A stretch of DNA of 7,903 nucleotides from positions 1-7,903 of the forward strand of contig JANZZA010000430.1 of NCBI GenBank assembly GCA_026419655.1, read 5' to 3'. A program made the position numbers and the translations under genes. Below, in pieces: positions 1-6,108 of this stretch (position 1 is its first letter; every line of letters starts with the position of its first letter). Under the pieces are notes generated by a model. The model saw only the letters and a list, made by a program, of their open reading frames with translations, was not told where the DNA came from and ran no database searches. This DNA is from Armatimonadota bacterium. GTDB taxonomy: Bacteria > Armatimonadota > Zipacnadia > Zipacnadales > FEN-943.

Positions 1-2
1 TT

Positions 3-103
3 CCGGGTTTTCTTGTCCAAGGTGATTCTCCGCGCCTTTCTCCTTCCTGCGTGATACCAAATCCCAACAAAACGGAATACTCCAGCCACGCGCGGGAGTG
101 TTC
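3..103. repeat. Direct repeat R2, copy 1 (diverged)
   Basis: This stretch aligns with 217-316. Both share CCGGGTTTT near the start, then a run of 16 identical bases (17-32 against 237-252), then similar blocks ending in GTGTTC. The offset is exactly 220 bases over the conserved core, with indels beyond it. The copy starts at or before the window edge. No open frame or known element was recognised. It may be one unit of a longer tandem array of about 220 bp that includes repeat R1. Confidence 0.6.
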
Positions 104-105
104 GG

Positions 106-228
106 TTTTCTAAGGATGTTGTTGCAAAAGTTTCCGCAGCGGCTCGGAGATGCGCTCCAAAGTAAAAGGTGAGACACACGACTTTATACACTCTCGTGGC
201 CCTGTATAAGTCAACACCGGGTTTTGGG
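106..228. repeat. Direct repeat R1, copy A (diverged, mobile-element-like end)
   Basis: This copy aligns with 7671-7796 in the same orientation over about 125 bases with almost no length change. Shared blocks are TTTTCT, GTTGCAAAAGT (121-131), GTAAAAGGT (162-170) and CAACAC (212-217). The GTTGCAAAAG block resembles the terminal inverted repeats of several insertion-sequence families. Here the right end (GGGTTTTGGG) has decayed. An imperfect inverted pair, GACTTTATAC / GTATAAGTC, lies near the right end. It is most likely a remnant of a short repeat or MITE-like family; no transposase is present. Confidence 0.6.
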
Positions 229-316
229 CCGGACCACCAAGGTGATTCTCCGGGCCTTACTCTTTCCTGTCTGAAACAAAACGGTGAGTACACTGCATAC
301 TCCCCATCGGGTGTTC
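217..316. repeat. Direct repeat R2, copy 2 (diverged)
   Basis: Second copy of the repeat seen at 3-103. It overlaps the right end of R1 copy A, so R1 and R2 together look like parts of one composite unit of about 220 bp. It contains the conserved core at 237-252, followed by a similar CTTTCCTG block, AACAAAACGG, ATACTCC and GTGTTC. Function unknown. Confidence 0.55.
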
Positions 317-735
317 CCTATACCGTTTTAGTTCCGGCAGGCAAGGTCCCTTTCAGCGCGCTGACGGTGGGACTGGTGGTGAACATAAAGGGACTGGTGA
401 AGATACTGGCAGAGAAAGGGTTGCTGGGGAGACTGAAATTTGGTAGACGCCTTGAGTGGATTGGCGCAGCTGCGTCGGGCAGGTGTGGAACAGCAAAATT
501 GGTGAGTTTTGCAACAGAAAGCCGAGCTTGCAGGAGGTGCATAAAAACGGTGGCAAGAAAAACCTCCAAACCGCTAGCCCAGCGCACCGGTGGTCTTACC
601 TGACGGCTTCTGGAACGCCCTTCTCGGCCGGCGCATCCCTCCGAGGACTGACGAAGGAGGGTTACGCAACGGTCTCCTCGTAGATGAGGGCTATGCAAGA
701 GGCGCTTGAGAAAGCCGGAACGCTCCTTGTGAGGC
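317..735. other. No convincing gene; possible decayed coding sequence
   Basis: A + strand frame stays open from 169 to 603 (GTG start), but it begins inside a repeat, has no clear ribosome binding site and no recognised family. Another + strand frame from 456 runs to a TGA at 888-890, interrupted only by three TAG codons (681, 780, 798). Around 600-780 this frame has GC-rich third positions and reads somewhat like a copper-amine-oxidase-N/stalk-type repeat (EGYATVSS, then MRAMQEALEKAG). This may be the relic of a decayed gene. There is a 10-base direct repeat GGGACTGGTG at 369-378 and 390-399, and a near repeat of GAGGGTTACGCAA at 657-669 and 686-698. Confidence 0.2.
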
Positions 736-764
736 TTGACGGTCTGGTACCGGACTGGTATTCT
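736..764 (+). promoter_or_regulatory. Predicted sigma70 promoter of the arg operon
   Basis: TTGACG (736-741) and TATTCT (759-764) are separated by exactly 17 bases, close to the sigma70 consensus. The predicted transcription start is about 770-772, giving a leader of about 125 nt before argC. The spacer holds an imperfect palindrome, GTCTGGTACCGGAC (742-755, 12 of 14 symmetric), and CTGGTA occurs twice (744-749 and 755-760). A repressor could bind there, but no ArgR box consensus is seen. The boxes come from sequence match only. Confidence 0.55.
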
Positions 765-771
765 GGAACGG

Positions 772-813
772 ATGGCGAATAGTATCTGCCCTGGCGCTAG
801 GCGCAGCCGCTAG
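772..813 (+). CDS. Putative arginine leader peptide (13 aa)
   Basis: A short reading frame ATG...TAG encodes MANSICPGARRSR. The last four sense codons are AGG CGC AGC CGC, so three of the last four residues are arginine, directly upstream of an arginine operon. The ATG lies 7 bases after the -10 box, at the predicted transcription start. Translation may therefore begin on a leaderless or nearly leaderless mRNA; no good Shine-Dalgarno sequence would be transcribed. The Arg codons and stop lie within the 5' arm and loop of a hairpin (802-821). By analogy with the His, Trp, Leu and Thr leader peptides, stalling at Arg codons when charged tRNA-Arg is scarce would expose the 3' arm and favour read-through into argC. 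The reading frame is seen directly; the regulatory role is inferred. A short GC-rich frame with several Arg codons could also arise by chance. Confidence 0.5.
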   Translation: MANSICPGARRSR

Positions 814-880
814 ACGGTGCGGTCGAGCGGGCAGACCCTCCTTTTGCAAAGCCGCCCGAGAAGGGTGGCTTAGCTTTTAC
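785..880 (+). promoter_or_regulatory. Predicted transcription attenuator in the argC leader
   Basis: Four segments can pair in the classical 1:2, 2:3, 3:4 pattern. 1:2 is CGCAGCCG (802-809) with CGGTGCG (815-821), one bulge. 2:3 is GGTGCGGT (816-823) with GCCGCCC (851-857), one bulge and one G-U. 3:4 is AAGCCGCCC (849-857) with GGGTGGCTT (863-871), nine pairs with one G-U and a GAGAA loop, followed by AGCTTTT. An outer stem, TCTGCCC/GGGCAGA (785-791 and 829-835), can enclose 1:2. The Arg codons overlap segment 1. A ribosome waiting there would leave segment 2 free, whereas one at the stop codon (811-813) would cover segment 2 and allow the terminator. The U tract is interrupted, so termination may be partial. 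The argC ribosome binding site (881-885) lies outside the stem. Pairings were found by eye, not by energy calculation. Confidence 0.5.
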
Positions 881-895
881 GGAGGCATGATTGGG

Positions 896-1939
896 ATGCC
901 TAAGACGAAGCTAGCCATCTTTGGCGCCGCAGGCTATGGCGGCGTGGAGATGCTGCGGTTTCTCCGCGGCCATCCCATGGTAGAAGTGACTTTTCTGGCA
1001 GCTCACACCAACGCCGGCAAGCCCCTGAGCGAGGCTTTTCCTCATTTGCTTGGCTTCGAAGACCGCGTGCTCGAGGAGTCGGACGTGGACCGGGCCCTGG
1101 ACGCGGCGGACGTGATGGTATTTGCCCTCCCACACGCTGCGGGGATGCCCCTGGTAGCTAGGGCGCGGGCGGCTGGGCGGAAGGTCCTCGACTTCTCGGC
1201 AGACTTTCGGCTGAAGGACGTGGCTATCTACGAGAAGCATTACGGCCCCCATTCGGCCCCGGAGCTACTGGCCGAAGCCGTCTACGGCCTGCCCGAGATT
1301 CATCGCGGCGAGCTGGCCACTGCAGACCTTATAGCCGTGCCGGGCTGCTATCCCACGGGTGCCATCCTGGCCCTCCTGCCCGCCGTCCGCACGGGCATCG
1401 TGGCCCCTCAGTCCATCATCGTAGACAGCAAGTCGGGCGTTTCGGGAGCTGGCCGCAGCAAACTGACCCTTACCACCCATTTCTGTGAGGTCAGTGAGTC
1501 TGTCTCGGCCTACAACGTGGCCAGTCACCGCCATAACCCGGAGATTGACCAGGAGCTCAGCCTCTGGGGCTCCAAAGTCCATGTCACTTTCTCGCCTCAC
1601 CTCATTCCAATGAATCGCGGGATTCTCACCACTGCCTACGCCGACCTTGAGCGCCCCCTGTCCGTCCGCGAAGTGCACCAAATCTACGCTGAAGCATACC
1701 GCGATGAACCTTTTGTGCGACTACTTCCGCCCGGCCAGTACCCGGCGACAAAATACGCTCTGGGGACCAACTACTGCTTTATCGGGCTGACTGTTGACGA
1801 GGAAGCCGGGCGCCTGATTGTCATCTCGGCCATAGACAATCTGGGCAAGGGACTGGCTGGCGCAGCAGTGCAGTGTCTCAATGTCGCTCAAGGCTGGCCT
1901 GAAACCTTAGGGCTGGAAGACTTCGCCCTCTGGCCATAA
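896..1939 (+). CDS. argC: N-acetyl-gamma-glutamyl-phosphate reductase
   Basis: This cytoplasmic enzyme reduces N-acetylglutamyl 5-phosphate to N-acetylglutamate 5-semialdehyde with NADPH, the third step to ornithine. Numbering from the chosen Met, the Rossmann motif GAAGYGG lies near residues 10-16. The catalytic cysteine is in VPGCYPTGA (about Cys151), SGVSGAGR follows near 180-187, and the general-base histidine is in FSPHLIPMNRG (about His235). The 347-residue length fits the family. An upstream in-frame ATG exists at 887, but it sits one base after the GGAGG at 881-885. The ATG at 896 leaves ten bases after that site and gives a normal N-terminus (MPKTKLAIFG), so it is preferred. It is the first gene after the attenuator-like leader, and argJ starts 39 bases downstream. 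The family assignment is secure. Confidence 0.96.
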   Translation: MPKTKLAIFGAAGYGGVEMLRFLRGHPMVEVTFLAAHTNAGKPLSEAFPHLLGFEDRVLEESDVDRALDAADVMVFALPHAAGMPLVARARAAGRKVLDFSADFRLKDVAIYEKHYGPHSAPELLAEAVYGLPEIHRGELATADLIAVPGCYPTGAILALLPAVRTGIVAPQSIIVDSKSGVSGAGRSKLTLTTHFCEVSESVSAYNVASHRHNPEIDQELSLWGSKVHVTFSPHLIPMNRGILTTAYADLERPLSVREVHQIYAEAYRDEPFVRLLPPGQYPATKYALGTNYCFIGLTVDEEAGRLIVISAIDNLGKGLAGAAVQCLNVAQGWPETLGLEDFALWP

Positions 1940-1978
1940 CGGGCGCACCTTTCTTGTTCTGGGAGGCTGGAACGCCCC

Positions 1979-3217
1979 ATGACTGTTCAGGACGTCGAGG
2001 TCACGCCGGGCGGAGCACTGGCGGCCAAGGGATTTCGTGGTGCATCAATCCGGGCTGGCATTAAGGGCAAGCCTGTGCCGGACATGTCTCTTCTGGTAAG
2101 CGACGAGCCCTGCAGTGCTGCCGGGACCTTTACCCGGAATCGCTTCCGCGCGGCGCCGGTGCAGGTGTGCGAGGAGCATCTGGCGGACGGCCGCGCCCAG
2201 GCTGTTATCGCAAACAGTGGTAATGCTAACTGTGCAACCGGTGCCCAGGGACTGGCCAATGCCCGACGGATGGCTGAGCTTGCTGGGCAGGCCCTCGGCT
2301 TGCGGCCCGCTGACGTGCTGGTCTGTTCCACCGGCGCCATCGGTTATCAGTTGCCCATGGCGAAGATCGAAGCCGCTATCCCTGAGCTGGCGGCGAGGCT
2401 GGGACGCGACGACCCGCAGGGGCTGGCTCGCGGCATAATGACTACGGACACGCGCCCCAAAATGTACGCAGTGGCTTTCGAGTTGGGCGGGCGAGAAGTA
2501 AGGCTGGGCGGCATTGCCAAGGGCGCCGGAATGATTGCGCCCAACATGGCAACTATGCTGTCCTTTATCACCACCGACGCGGCTCTCGAGCCTGCGGTTC
2601 TGCGTGATGCTCTCCGCTGGGCTGTAGACCGCTCCTTCAATTGCATCAGCATCGAGGGGTGCACGAGCACTAACGATACGGTGCTGCTGCTGGCCAACGG
2701 CGCGAGCGGGGCTGTCGTGGCCTCGCCCGTCGGCGCAGAAGCTGACCTGTTTCGTCGTGCTCTGCTCGAGGTCTGCCGTGAGCTGGCTAAAATGATTGCC
2801 GGCGACGGCGAGGGGGCCACGAAGCTTATTTCCATTCATGTCACGGGTGGGCGGAGCTTTCTAGAAGCGCGGCGCGTGGCCAAGGCCGTGGCGGACTACA
2901 CCCTGCTTAAGATTGCCATCCACGGCGAGCAGTTCAACTGGGGCCGGCTTGTGGCGGCCATTGGTGCGTCCCTGGCTGCAGTAGACCCGGACGCTATCAC
3001 TGCAGCCCTTGGCGGCCTGACGGTCTGGCAGCGGGGTGAGCCTGCGCGCGTGTCGGCCAGCGAAGCCGTGGCTGCTTTATCCGGCCGCGAAGTGGCTATT
3101 GAGATTGACCTTGGCCAGGGAGGCGCGTCAGCCGAAGCCTGGACCTGCGATATTTCTGAGGAGTTCATTGCCGAGAATGTGGCCTATGAGGGGCCTGCGG
3201 ACGATGCAAATGGGTGA
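1979..3217 (+). CDS. argJ: Glutamate N-acetyltransferase / ornithine acetyltransferase (ArgJ)
   Basis: ArgJ transfers the acetyl group from N-acetylornithine to glutamate, releasing ornithine and recycling acetyl. Bifunctional members can also use acetyl-CoA. The protein is made as a precursor that cuts itself into alpha and beta chains. The cleavage motif KGAGMIAPNMATML is present, with Ala191/Thr192 at the expected junction, so Thr192 should be the nucleophile. The oxyanion-hole pair Thr118-Gly119 is in CSTGAIG. TSTNDT (229-234) and NWGR (320-323) are also present. GGGAGG at 1961-1966 precedes the ATG by 12 bases. The 412-residue length is normal. The usual C-terminal ending, Asn-x-x-Tyr plus one or two Ser/Thr, is here ENVAY followed by EGPADDANG, so the terminal Ser/Thr is replaced by a short acidic tail. 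Whether it is mono- or bifunctional cannot be told from sequence; no argA or argE lies in the window. Confidence 0.96.
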   Translation: MTVQDVEVTPGGALAAKGFRGASIRAGIKGKPVPDMSLLVSDEPCSAAGTFTRNRFRAAPVQVCEEHLADGRAQAVIANSGNANCATGAQGLANARRMAELAGQALGLRPADVLVCSTGAIGYQLPMAKIEAAIPELAARLGRDDPQGLARGIMTTDTRPKMYAVAFELGGREVRLGGIAKGAGMIAPNMATMLSFITTDAALEPAVLRDALRWAVDRSFNCISIEGCTSTNDTVLLLANGASGAVVASPVGAEADLFRRALLEVCRELAKMIAGDGEGATKLISIHVTGGRSFLEARRVAKAVADYTLLKIAIHGEQFNWGRLVAAIGASLAAVDPDAITAALGGLTVWQRGEPARVSASEAVAALSGREVAIEIDLGQGGASAEAWTCDISEEFIAENVAYEGPADDANG

Positions 3218-3294
3218 GGGATGCCGCGGGTAGCCTTCCGTGGCTAAGTTCTGGGCTAGGTCGGAAAGGCCGGTAAGAAGAGGGTGGGCAAGCC

Positions 3295-4164
3295 ATGCGC
3301 GAGGACCTGATTCTTCGGGCCGCCACGCTGGTGGAGGCGCTACCGTATATTCAGCGTTGGGCTGGCACAACCATCGTGGTCAAGTACGGCGGCGCTGCCA
3401 TGGTTAACGAAGAGCATAAGCGCTATGTGGCTCAGGACCTGGTGCTTATGCAGCACGTGGGCATCCGGCCTGTCGTCGTCCATGGCGGTGGGCCGAGGAT
3501 AACCGAGCTTATGCAGCAGCTTGGCAAAGAGCCGGTGTTTGTCGAGGGACACCGGGTCACCGACGCAGAGACGATGGAGATTGCCCAGATGGTGCTTGTC
3601 GGCCTTATCAGCCAAGACCTGGTGAGCCAGATTTATGGCGCGGGGGGGCAGGCGGTGAGTGTGTCGGGCAAGGACGGCCGGACGCTGGTCGCACGGAAGA
3701 AAATGGCTGGCGACGTAGACCTGGGGCAGGTGGGCGAGATTGCCTGCGTCAACCCGGACCTGATACACAGCCTGTCCGAGTCCGGCTATATTCCCGTCAT
3801 TTCCAGCATCGGCATTGGCGAGGACGGCCTCAGCTACAACATAAACGCCGACCTTGCCGCAGGGGCCGTGGCTGCTGCCCTGAAAGCCGAAAAGCTTATC
3901 ATGCTCACCGACGTGCCAGGGCTGCTTGCTGACCCCAACGACGAAACGAGCCTTATCAGCTACATAACGCTGGATCAGGTCAAGACCATGCTCGCGTCGG
4001 GCGAAATCGAGGGCGGCATGATACCGAAGCTACAGGCTTGCATAGAGGCCCTGGAGGGCGGAGTGAGGCGTGCCCATCTGCTCGATGGCCGCCTCGCCCA
4101 CGCCATGCTCATGGAGCTGTTTACCGACGCGGGCGTTGGCACAATGATTGAGGCCGCCCCCTGA
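3295..4164 (+). CDS. argB: Acetylglutamate kinase, predicted arginine-inhibited type
   Basis: It phosphorylates N-acetylglutamate with ATP, the step usually controlled by arginine in organisms that recycle acetyl through ArgJ. Amino-acid kinase fold landmarks are Lys30 in VVKYGGAAM, the GGGP loop (64-67), EGHRVTD (84-90) for substrate binding, YNINAD (181-186) with catalytic Asp186, and Lys245 in GGMIPK. The first 22 residues form an extra helix before the core. The C-terminus reads HLLDGR...ELFTDAGVGTM. Both features are known from arginine-sensitive hexameric kinases (Pseudomonas and Thermotoga type) and are absent from the insensitive E. coli enzyme. The 289-residue length fits. It lies 77 bases after argJ with only a weak purine-rich binding site (AAGAGGG, 3278-3284). 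A structured terminator follows about 180 bases later, so it is probably the last gene of this transcript. Confidence 0.96.
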   Translation: MREDLILRAATLVEALPYIQRWAGTTIVVKYGGAAMVNEEHKRYVAQDLVLMQHVGIRPVVVHGGGPRITELMQQLGKEPVFVEGHRVTDAETMEIAQMVLVGLISQDLVSQIYGAGGQAVSVSGKDGRTLVARKKMAGDVDLGQVGEIACVNPDLIHSLSESGYIPVISSIGIGEDGLSYNINADLAAGAVAAALKAEKLIMLTDVPGLLADPNDETSLISYITLDQVKTMLASGEIEGGMIPKLQACIEALEGGVRRAHLLDGRLAHAMLMELFTDAGVGTMIEAAP

Positions 4165-4315
4165 CTTGGGCTGCTGTTTGGCTTTCTCGGGAGTCTGTTT
4201 GCGCCCTGGGACGGCTGGCGTTGCGTACCGTGTGCGCTTTGCCCAGGCTGTTTGCGCTGACGGACGCCGCTATCCGGGGAAGCATGCCGTACGAGGGTGT
4301 GTAGGGTGTAAATGG

Positions 4316-4392
4316 CACGGAAAAGTTTGGGAAGGGGGTTTGTGGGAAAGCCCTTTTGAAAGGGCTTCCCCTGCGGCAGGGGACTTCTTTTT
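4316..4392. repeat. Direct repeat R3, copy 1
   Basis: CACGG plus AAAGTTTGGGAAGGGG (4322-4337) recurs at 4698-4721, with 15 of 16 bases identical in the main block. Both copies continue into a CCTTTT-AAGG hairpin region followed by a C-rich stretch. Copy 1 contains the terminator described separately. Elements of this kind, a G-rich lead followed by strong palindromes, are common intergenic repeats in GC-rich bacteria. Extent estimated by eye. Confidence 0.5.
4344..4392 (+). terminator. Intrinsic terminator after argB
   Basis: Two adjoining hairpins are seen. The first is GGGAAAGCCCTT with AAGGGCTTCCC (4344-4370, one bulged A). The second is CCCCTG-CGG-CAGGGG (4368-4382), followed by ACTTCTTTTT (4383-4392), a good U tract. 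The arms share 4368-4370, so the innermost and outermost pairs compete slightly. This should end most argCJB transcripts about 200 bases after the argB stop and isolate argD. Confidence 0.75.
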
Positions 4393-4697
4393 GGCGAAAG
4401 AGCGGGGTTCCCACTGCCCCCGCCCCGTAAGTGCTCAGACTTCCCGGCGGAGATGCGGAGCCACCGCTGCCCGCGGGATGCGGGATGGATGGCGTCTTGG
4501 TGGGACATGTTTTCGGGGGACGGGCCGGATTTCTCGGTGCTGGGTCAGACCGGGGACTAAGTCCAGCGGGGGCACGCGCACGGGGCGCGCCGAGATGTTC
4601 TGGGTTTTGCAAGGGGCTTGGCCTAAGCCGCGGCACGTGCGTGCGGCACGCAGCCCGCTAACTCGGGCTGGCAGTGCGCCGAAAAACGCGGCCAGCC
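4393..4697. other. Intergenic region between argB and argD, no gene seen
   Basis: GC-rich sequence with open frames on both strands but no recognisable protein, no credible ribosome binding site and no homology I can name. It holds several small hairpins: CCCGC-GGGAT-GCGGG (about 4470-4485), GGACTAAGTCC (4554-4564) and AGCCCG-CTAACT-CGGGCT (4651-4668). The last was examined as a possible tRNA arm and does not extend to a cloverleaf. A promoter for argD is expected downstream. TATAAA at 4703-4708 could be a -10 box, but no -35 box stands at the right distance. Confidence 0.4.
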
Positions 4698-4758
4698 CAC
4701 GGTATAAAGTCTGGGAAGGGGCATAGGCGACAGGCCTTTTCAAGGAGAGCCCCCCGGG
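4698..4758. repeat. Direct repeat R3, copy 2
   Basis: Partner of 4316-4392. It has CACGG, then AAAGTCTGGGAAGGGG (4706-4721), then CCTTTTCAAGG and a C-rich run. The hairpin is weaker than in copy 1 and is not followed by a U tract, so it is unlikely to terminate transcription. It ends about 30 bases before the argD start and so lies in the likely argD promoter or leader. Confidence 0.45.
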
Positions 4759-4788
4759 AAAAAGCGTAGCAGGAGTGGCTGACGCGAC

Positions 4789-5985
4789 ATGACTAACCAG
4801 GATTACGCAAACCTGTGCAGCAAATACCTGATGCCCACCTATCGCTCAGCGCCGGTAGCCTTCGTGCGCGGGGAAGGAGCGTACCTGTGGGACGCTGACG
4901 GGAACAGATATCTTGATTTCCTTGCAGGGATAGCCGTGTGCTCGACGGGTCATTGTCACCCGCGTGTGGTGGAAGCCATCCGGGCGCAGGCCGGCACGCT
5001 CCTGCATACGTCGAACCTTTACTGCATCCCCCTGGCCGGCGAGCTGGCGCGGAAGCTAACTGAGGTAAGCTTTGCCGACCGGTGTTTTTTAGCAAACTCT
5101 GGTGCCGAGGCCAATGAGGCGGCGATAAAGCTGACCCGCCGCTGGGCGGAGAAGCATGGCCGGCCTGGCCGGGTAATCATAACGGCGGAAAACTCCTTCC
5201 ACGGCCGTACTCTGGCAACCGTCACGGCCACCGGGCAGGAAAAGTACCGCAAGCACTTTGTGCCGTTGCCGCCGGGCTTTCGGTATGTGCCCTATAATGA
5301 TATTGAAGCGCTGCGGGCTGCCTGCGAGGACGGCCAGGTCTGTGCGGTCATGCTGGAGCCTATCCAGGCCGAGGGCGGAGTAGTGGTGCCCGATGAGGAC
5401 TACCTGCCCGCAGTGCGCGGTTTGTGCGACGAGTTGGGCATACTTCTCATCCTCGACGAGGTGCAGACAGGCCTGGGGCGCACAGGGCGATGGTTTGCTT
5501 ATCAGCACTACGACATCGAACCGGACATCATGACTCTGGCTAAGGCTTTAGGGTCGGGCGTGCCCATCGGCGCCTGCCTGGCGCGCGAGGAAGTAGCCCA
5601 GGCTTTCGAGCCGGGGGATCATGCTTCCACCTTTGGCGGAAATTACCTGGCCTGCGCCGCCGCTCTTGCAACCCTGGAAGTAATGCAGGACGAGGGCTTG
5701 GTGGAGCGGGCGGCGCGAATGGGCGAGTACTTGCTGGGGCGCCTGAGGGAAATGGTGGCGCCGGGTGGTCTCATATGTGGCGCACGGGGCAAGGGATTGT
5801 TAGTGGCTGCTCTTCTCAGTAAGCCGCGAGCCAGGGAGATCGAGAGAGCCTGTCGTGAGCGTGGGTTACTGCTCAACGCCGTCGCCGAGGATAAGCTGCG
5901 GCTTGCCCCGCCACTGATAATCGGCGAGCCAGAAGTGGAGGAGGCTCTTGCCATCCTCGGGCAGGTGCTGGCGGAAATCCAGTGA
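4789..5985 (+). CDS. argD: Acetylornithine aminotransferase
   Basis: This PLP enzyme converts N-acetylglutamate 5-semialdehyde and glutamate to N-acetylornithine and 2-oxoglutarate. Some family members also serve lysine synthesis or ornithine catabolism. Class-III aminotransferase landmarks: N-terminal YLMPTY followed by GAYLWDADGNRYLDFLAGIAV, phosphate-binding SGAEANE (104-110), FHGRT (137-141), EPIQAEGG (190-197), the cofactor aspartate in LDEVQTGLGRTG (Asp223) and the PLP lysine in TLAKALGSG (Lys252). STFGGN (280-285) and LRLAPPL (370-376) follow. The 398-residue length is typical. The ATG is fixed by an in-frame stop just upstream (4780-4782). AGGAG at 4771-4775 is rather far, 13 bases away. 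It is separated from argB by 624 bases and a terminator, so it is probably transcribed from its own promoter. ArgD rather than AstC or RocD is favoured by the arg context. Confidence 0.94.
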   Translation: MTNQDYANLCSKYLMPTYRSAPVAFVRGEGAYLWDADGNRYLDFLAGIAVCSTGHCHPRVVEAIRAQAGTLLHTSNLYCIPLAGELARKLTEVSFADRCFLANSGAEANEAAIKLTRRWAEKHGRPGRVIITAENSFHGRTLATVTATGQEKYRKHFVPLPPGFRYVPYNDIEALRAACEDGQVCAVMLEPIQAEGGVVVPDEDYLPAVRGLCDELGILLILDEVQTGLGRTGRWFAYQHYDIEPDIMTLAKALGSGVPIGACLAREEVAQAFEPGDHASTFGGNYLACAAALATLEVMQDEGLVERAARMGEYLLGRLREMVAPGGLICGARGKGLLVAALLSKPRAREIERACRERGLLLNAVAEDKLRLAPPLIIGEPEVEEALAILGQVLAEIQ

Positions 5986-6007
5986 AGGCGGCCGATGCAT
6001 GGGCGGA

Positions 6008-6044
6008 CAAAATAAAAGCGCCACCCCCGAGCTTGGGGTGGCGC
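6008..6044 (-). terminator. Intrinsic terminator of the outer-membrane-protein operon
   Basis: A perfect 10-bp stem, GCGCCACCCC (6018-6027) with GGGGTGGCGC (6035-6044), has a 7-base loop. The A-rich run at 6009-6017 reads TTTTATTTT on the - strand directly after the stem, so the site is oriented for transcription from the right. It lies 64 bases past the stop of the 6109-6648 gene. For argD, which ends at 5985, it offers the hairpin without a U tract and would at best be a weak terminator. Confidence 0.8.
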
Positions 6045-6108
6045 GACTGTCTCGTGTCCAGGCCTGGCCTGACCGGCACACCGGCTATCGCCGCGTACTC
6101 CAGGGCTG

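Noticed and set aside
1..335. CRISPR array
   Set aside because: Repeats are about 100 bases, diverged and only two in number, with no short identical repeats or uniform spacers.
169..603. 144-residue + strand open frame as a real gene
   Set aside because: It starts inside a diverged repeat with a GTG, has no ribosome binding site, and its sequence matches no family I recognise.
860..885. T-box riboswitch, because AGGGTGG appears at 862-868
   Set aside because: Only the first seven bases of the T-box motif match; the ACCGCG part is absent and there is no room for stem I or a specifier loop between the promoter and this point.
456..890. Amber (TAG) recoding or pyrrolysine-type readthrough
   Set aside because: The 6109-6648 gene ends with TAG directly after its expected C-terminal Phe, and the leader peptide also ends in TAG, so TAG is a normal stop here.
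640..900. ArgR operator (ARG box)
   Set aside because: No AT-rich TNTGAAT-like palindrome is present near the promoter; the only palindrome there is GC-rich.
4630..4685. tRNA-like fold around AGCCCG-CTAACT-CGGGCT
   Set aside because: The loop has six bases, no T-loop (TTCRA) motif is present, and no acceptor stem pairs at the expected distance.
4148..4726. 192-residue open frame between argB and argD
   Set aside because: It overlaps the argB end, runs through a terminator and GC-rich palindromes, and is Arg/Gly-rich in the way of random GC-rich frames.
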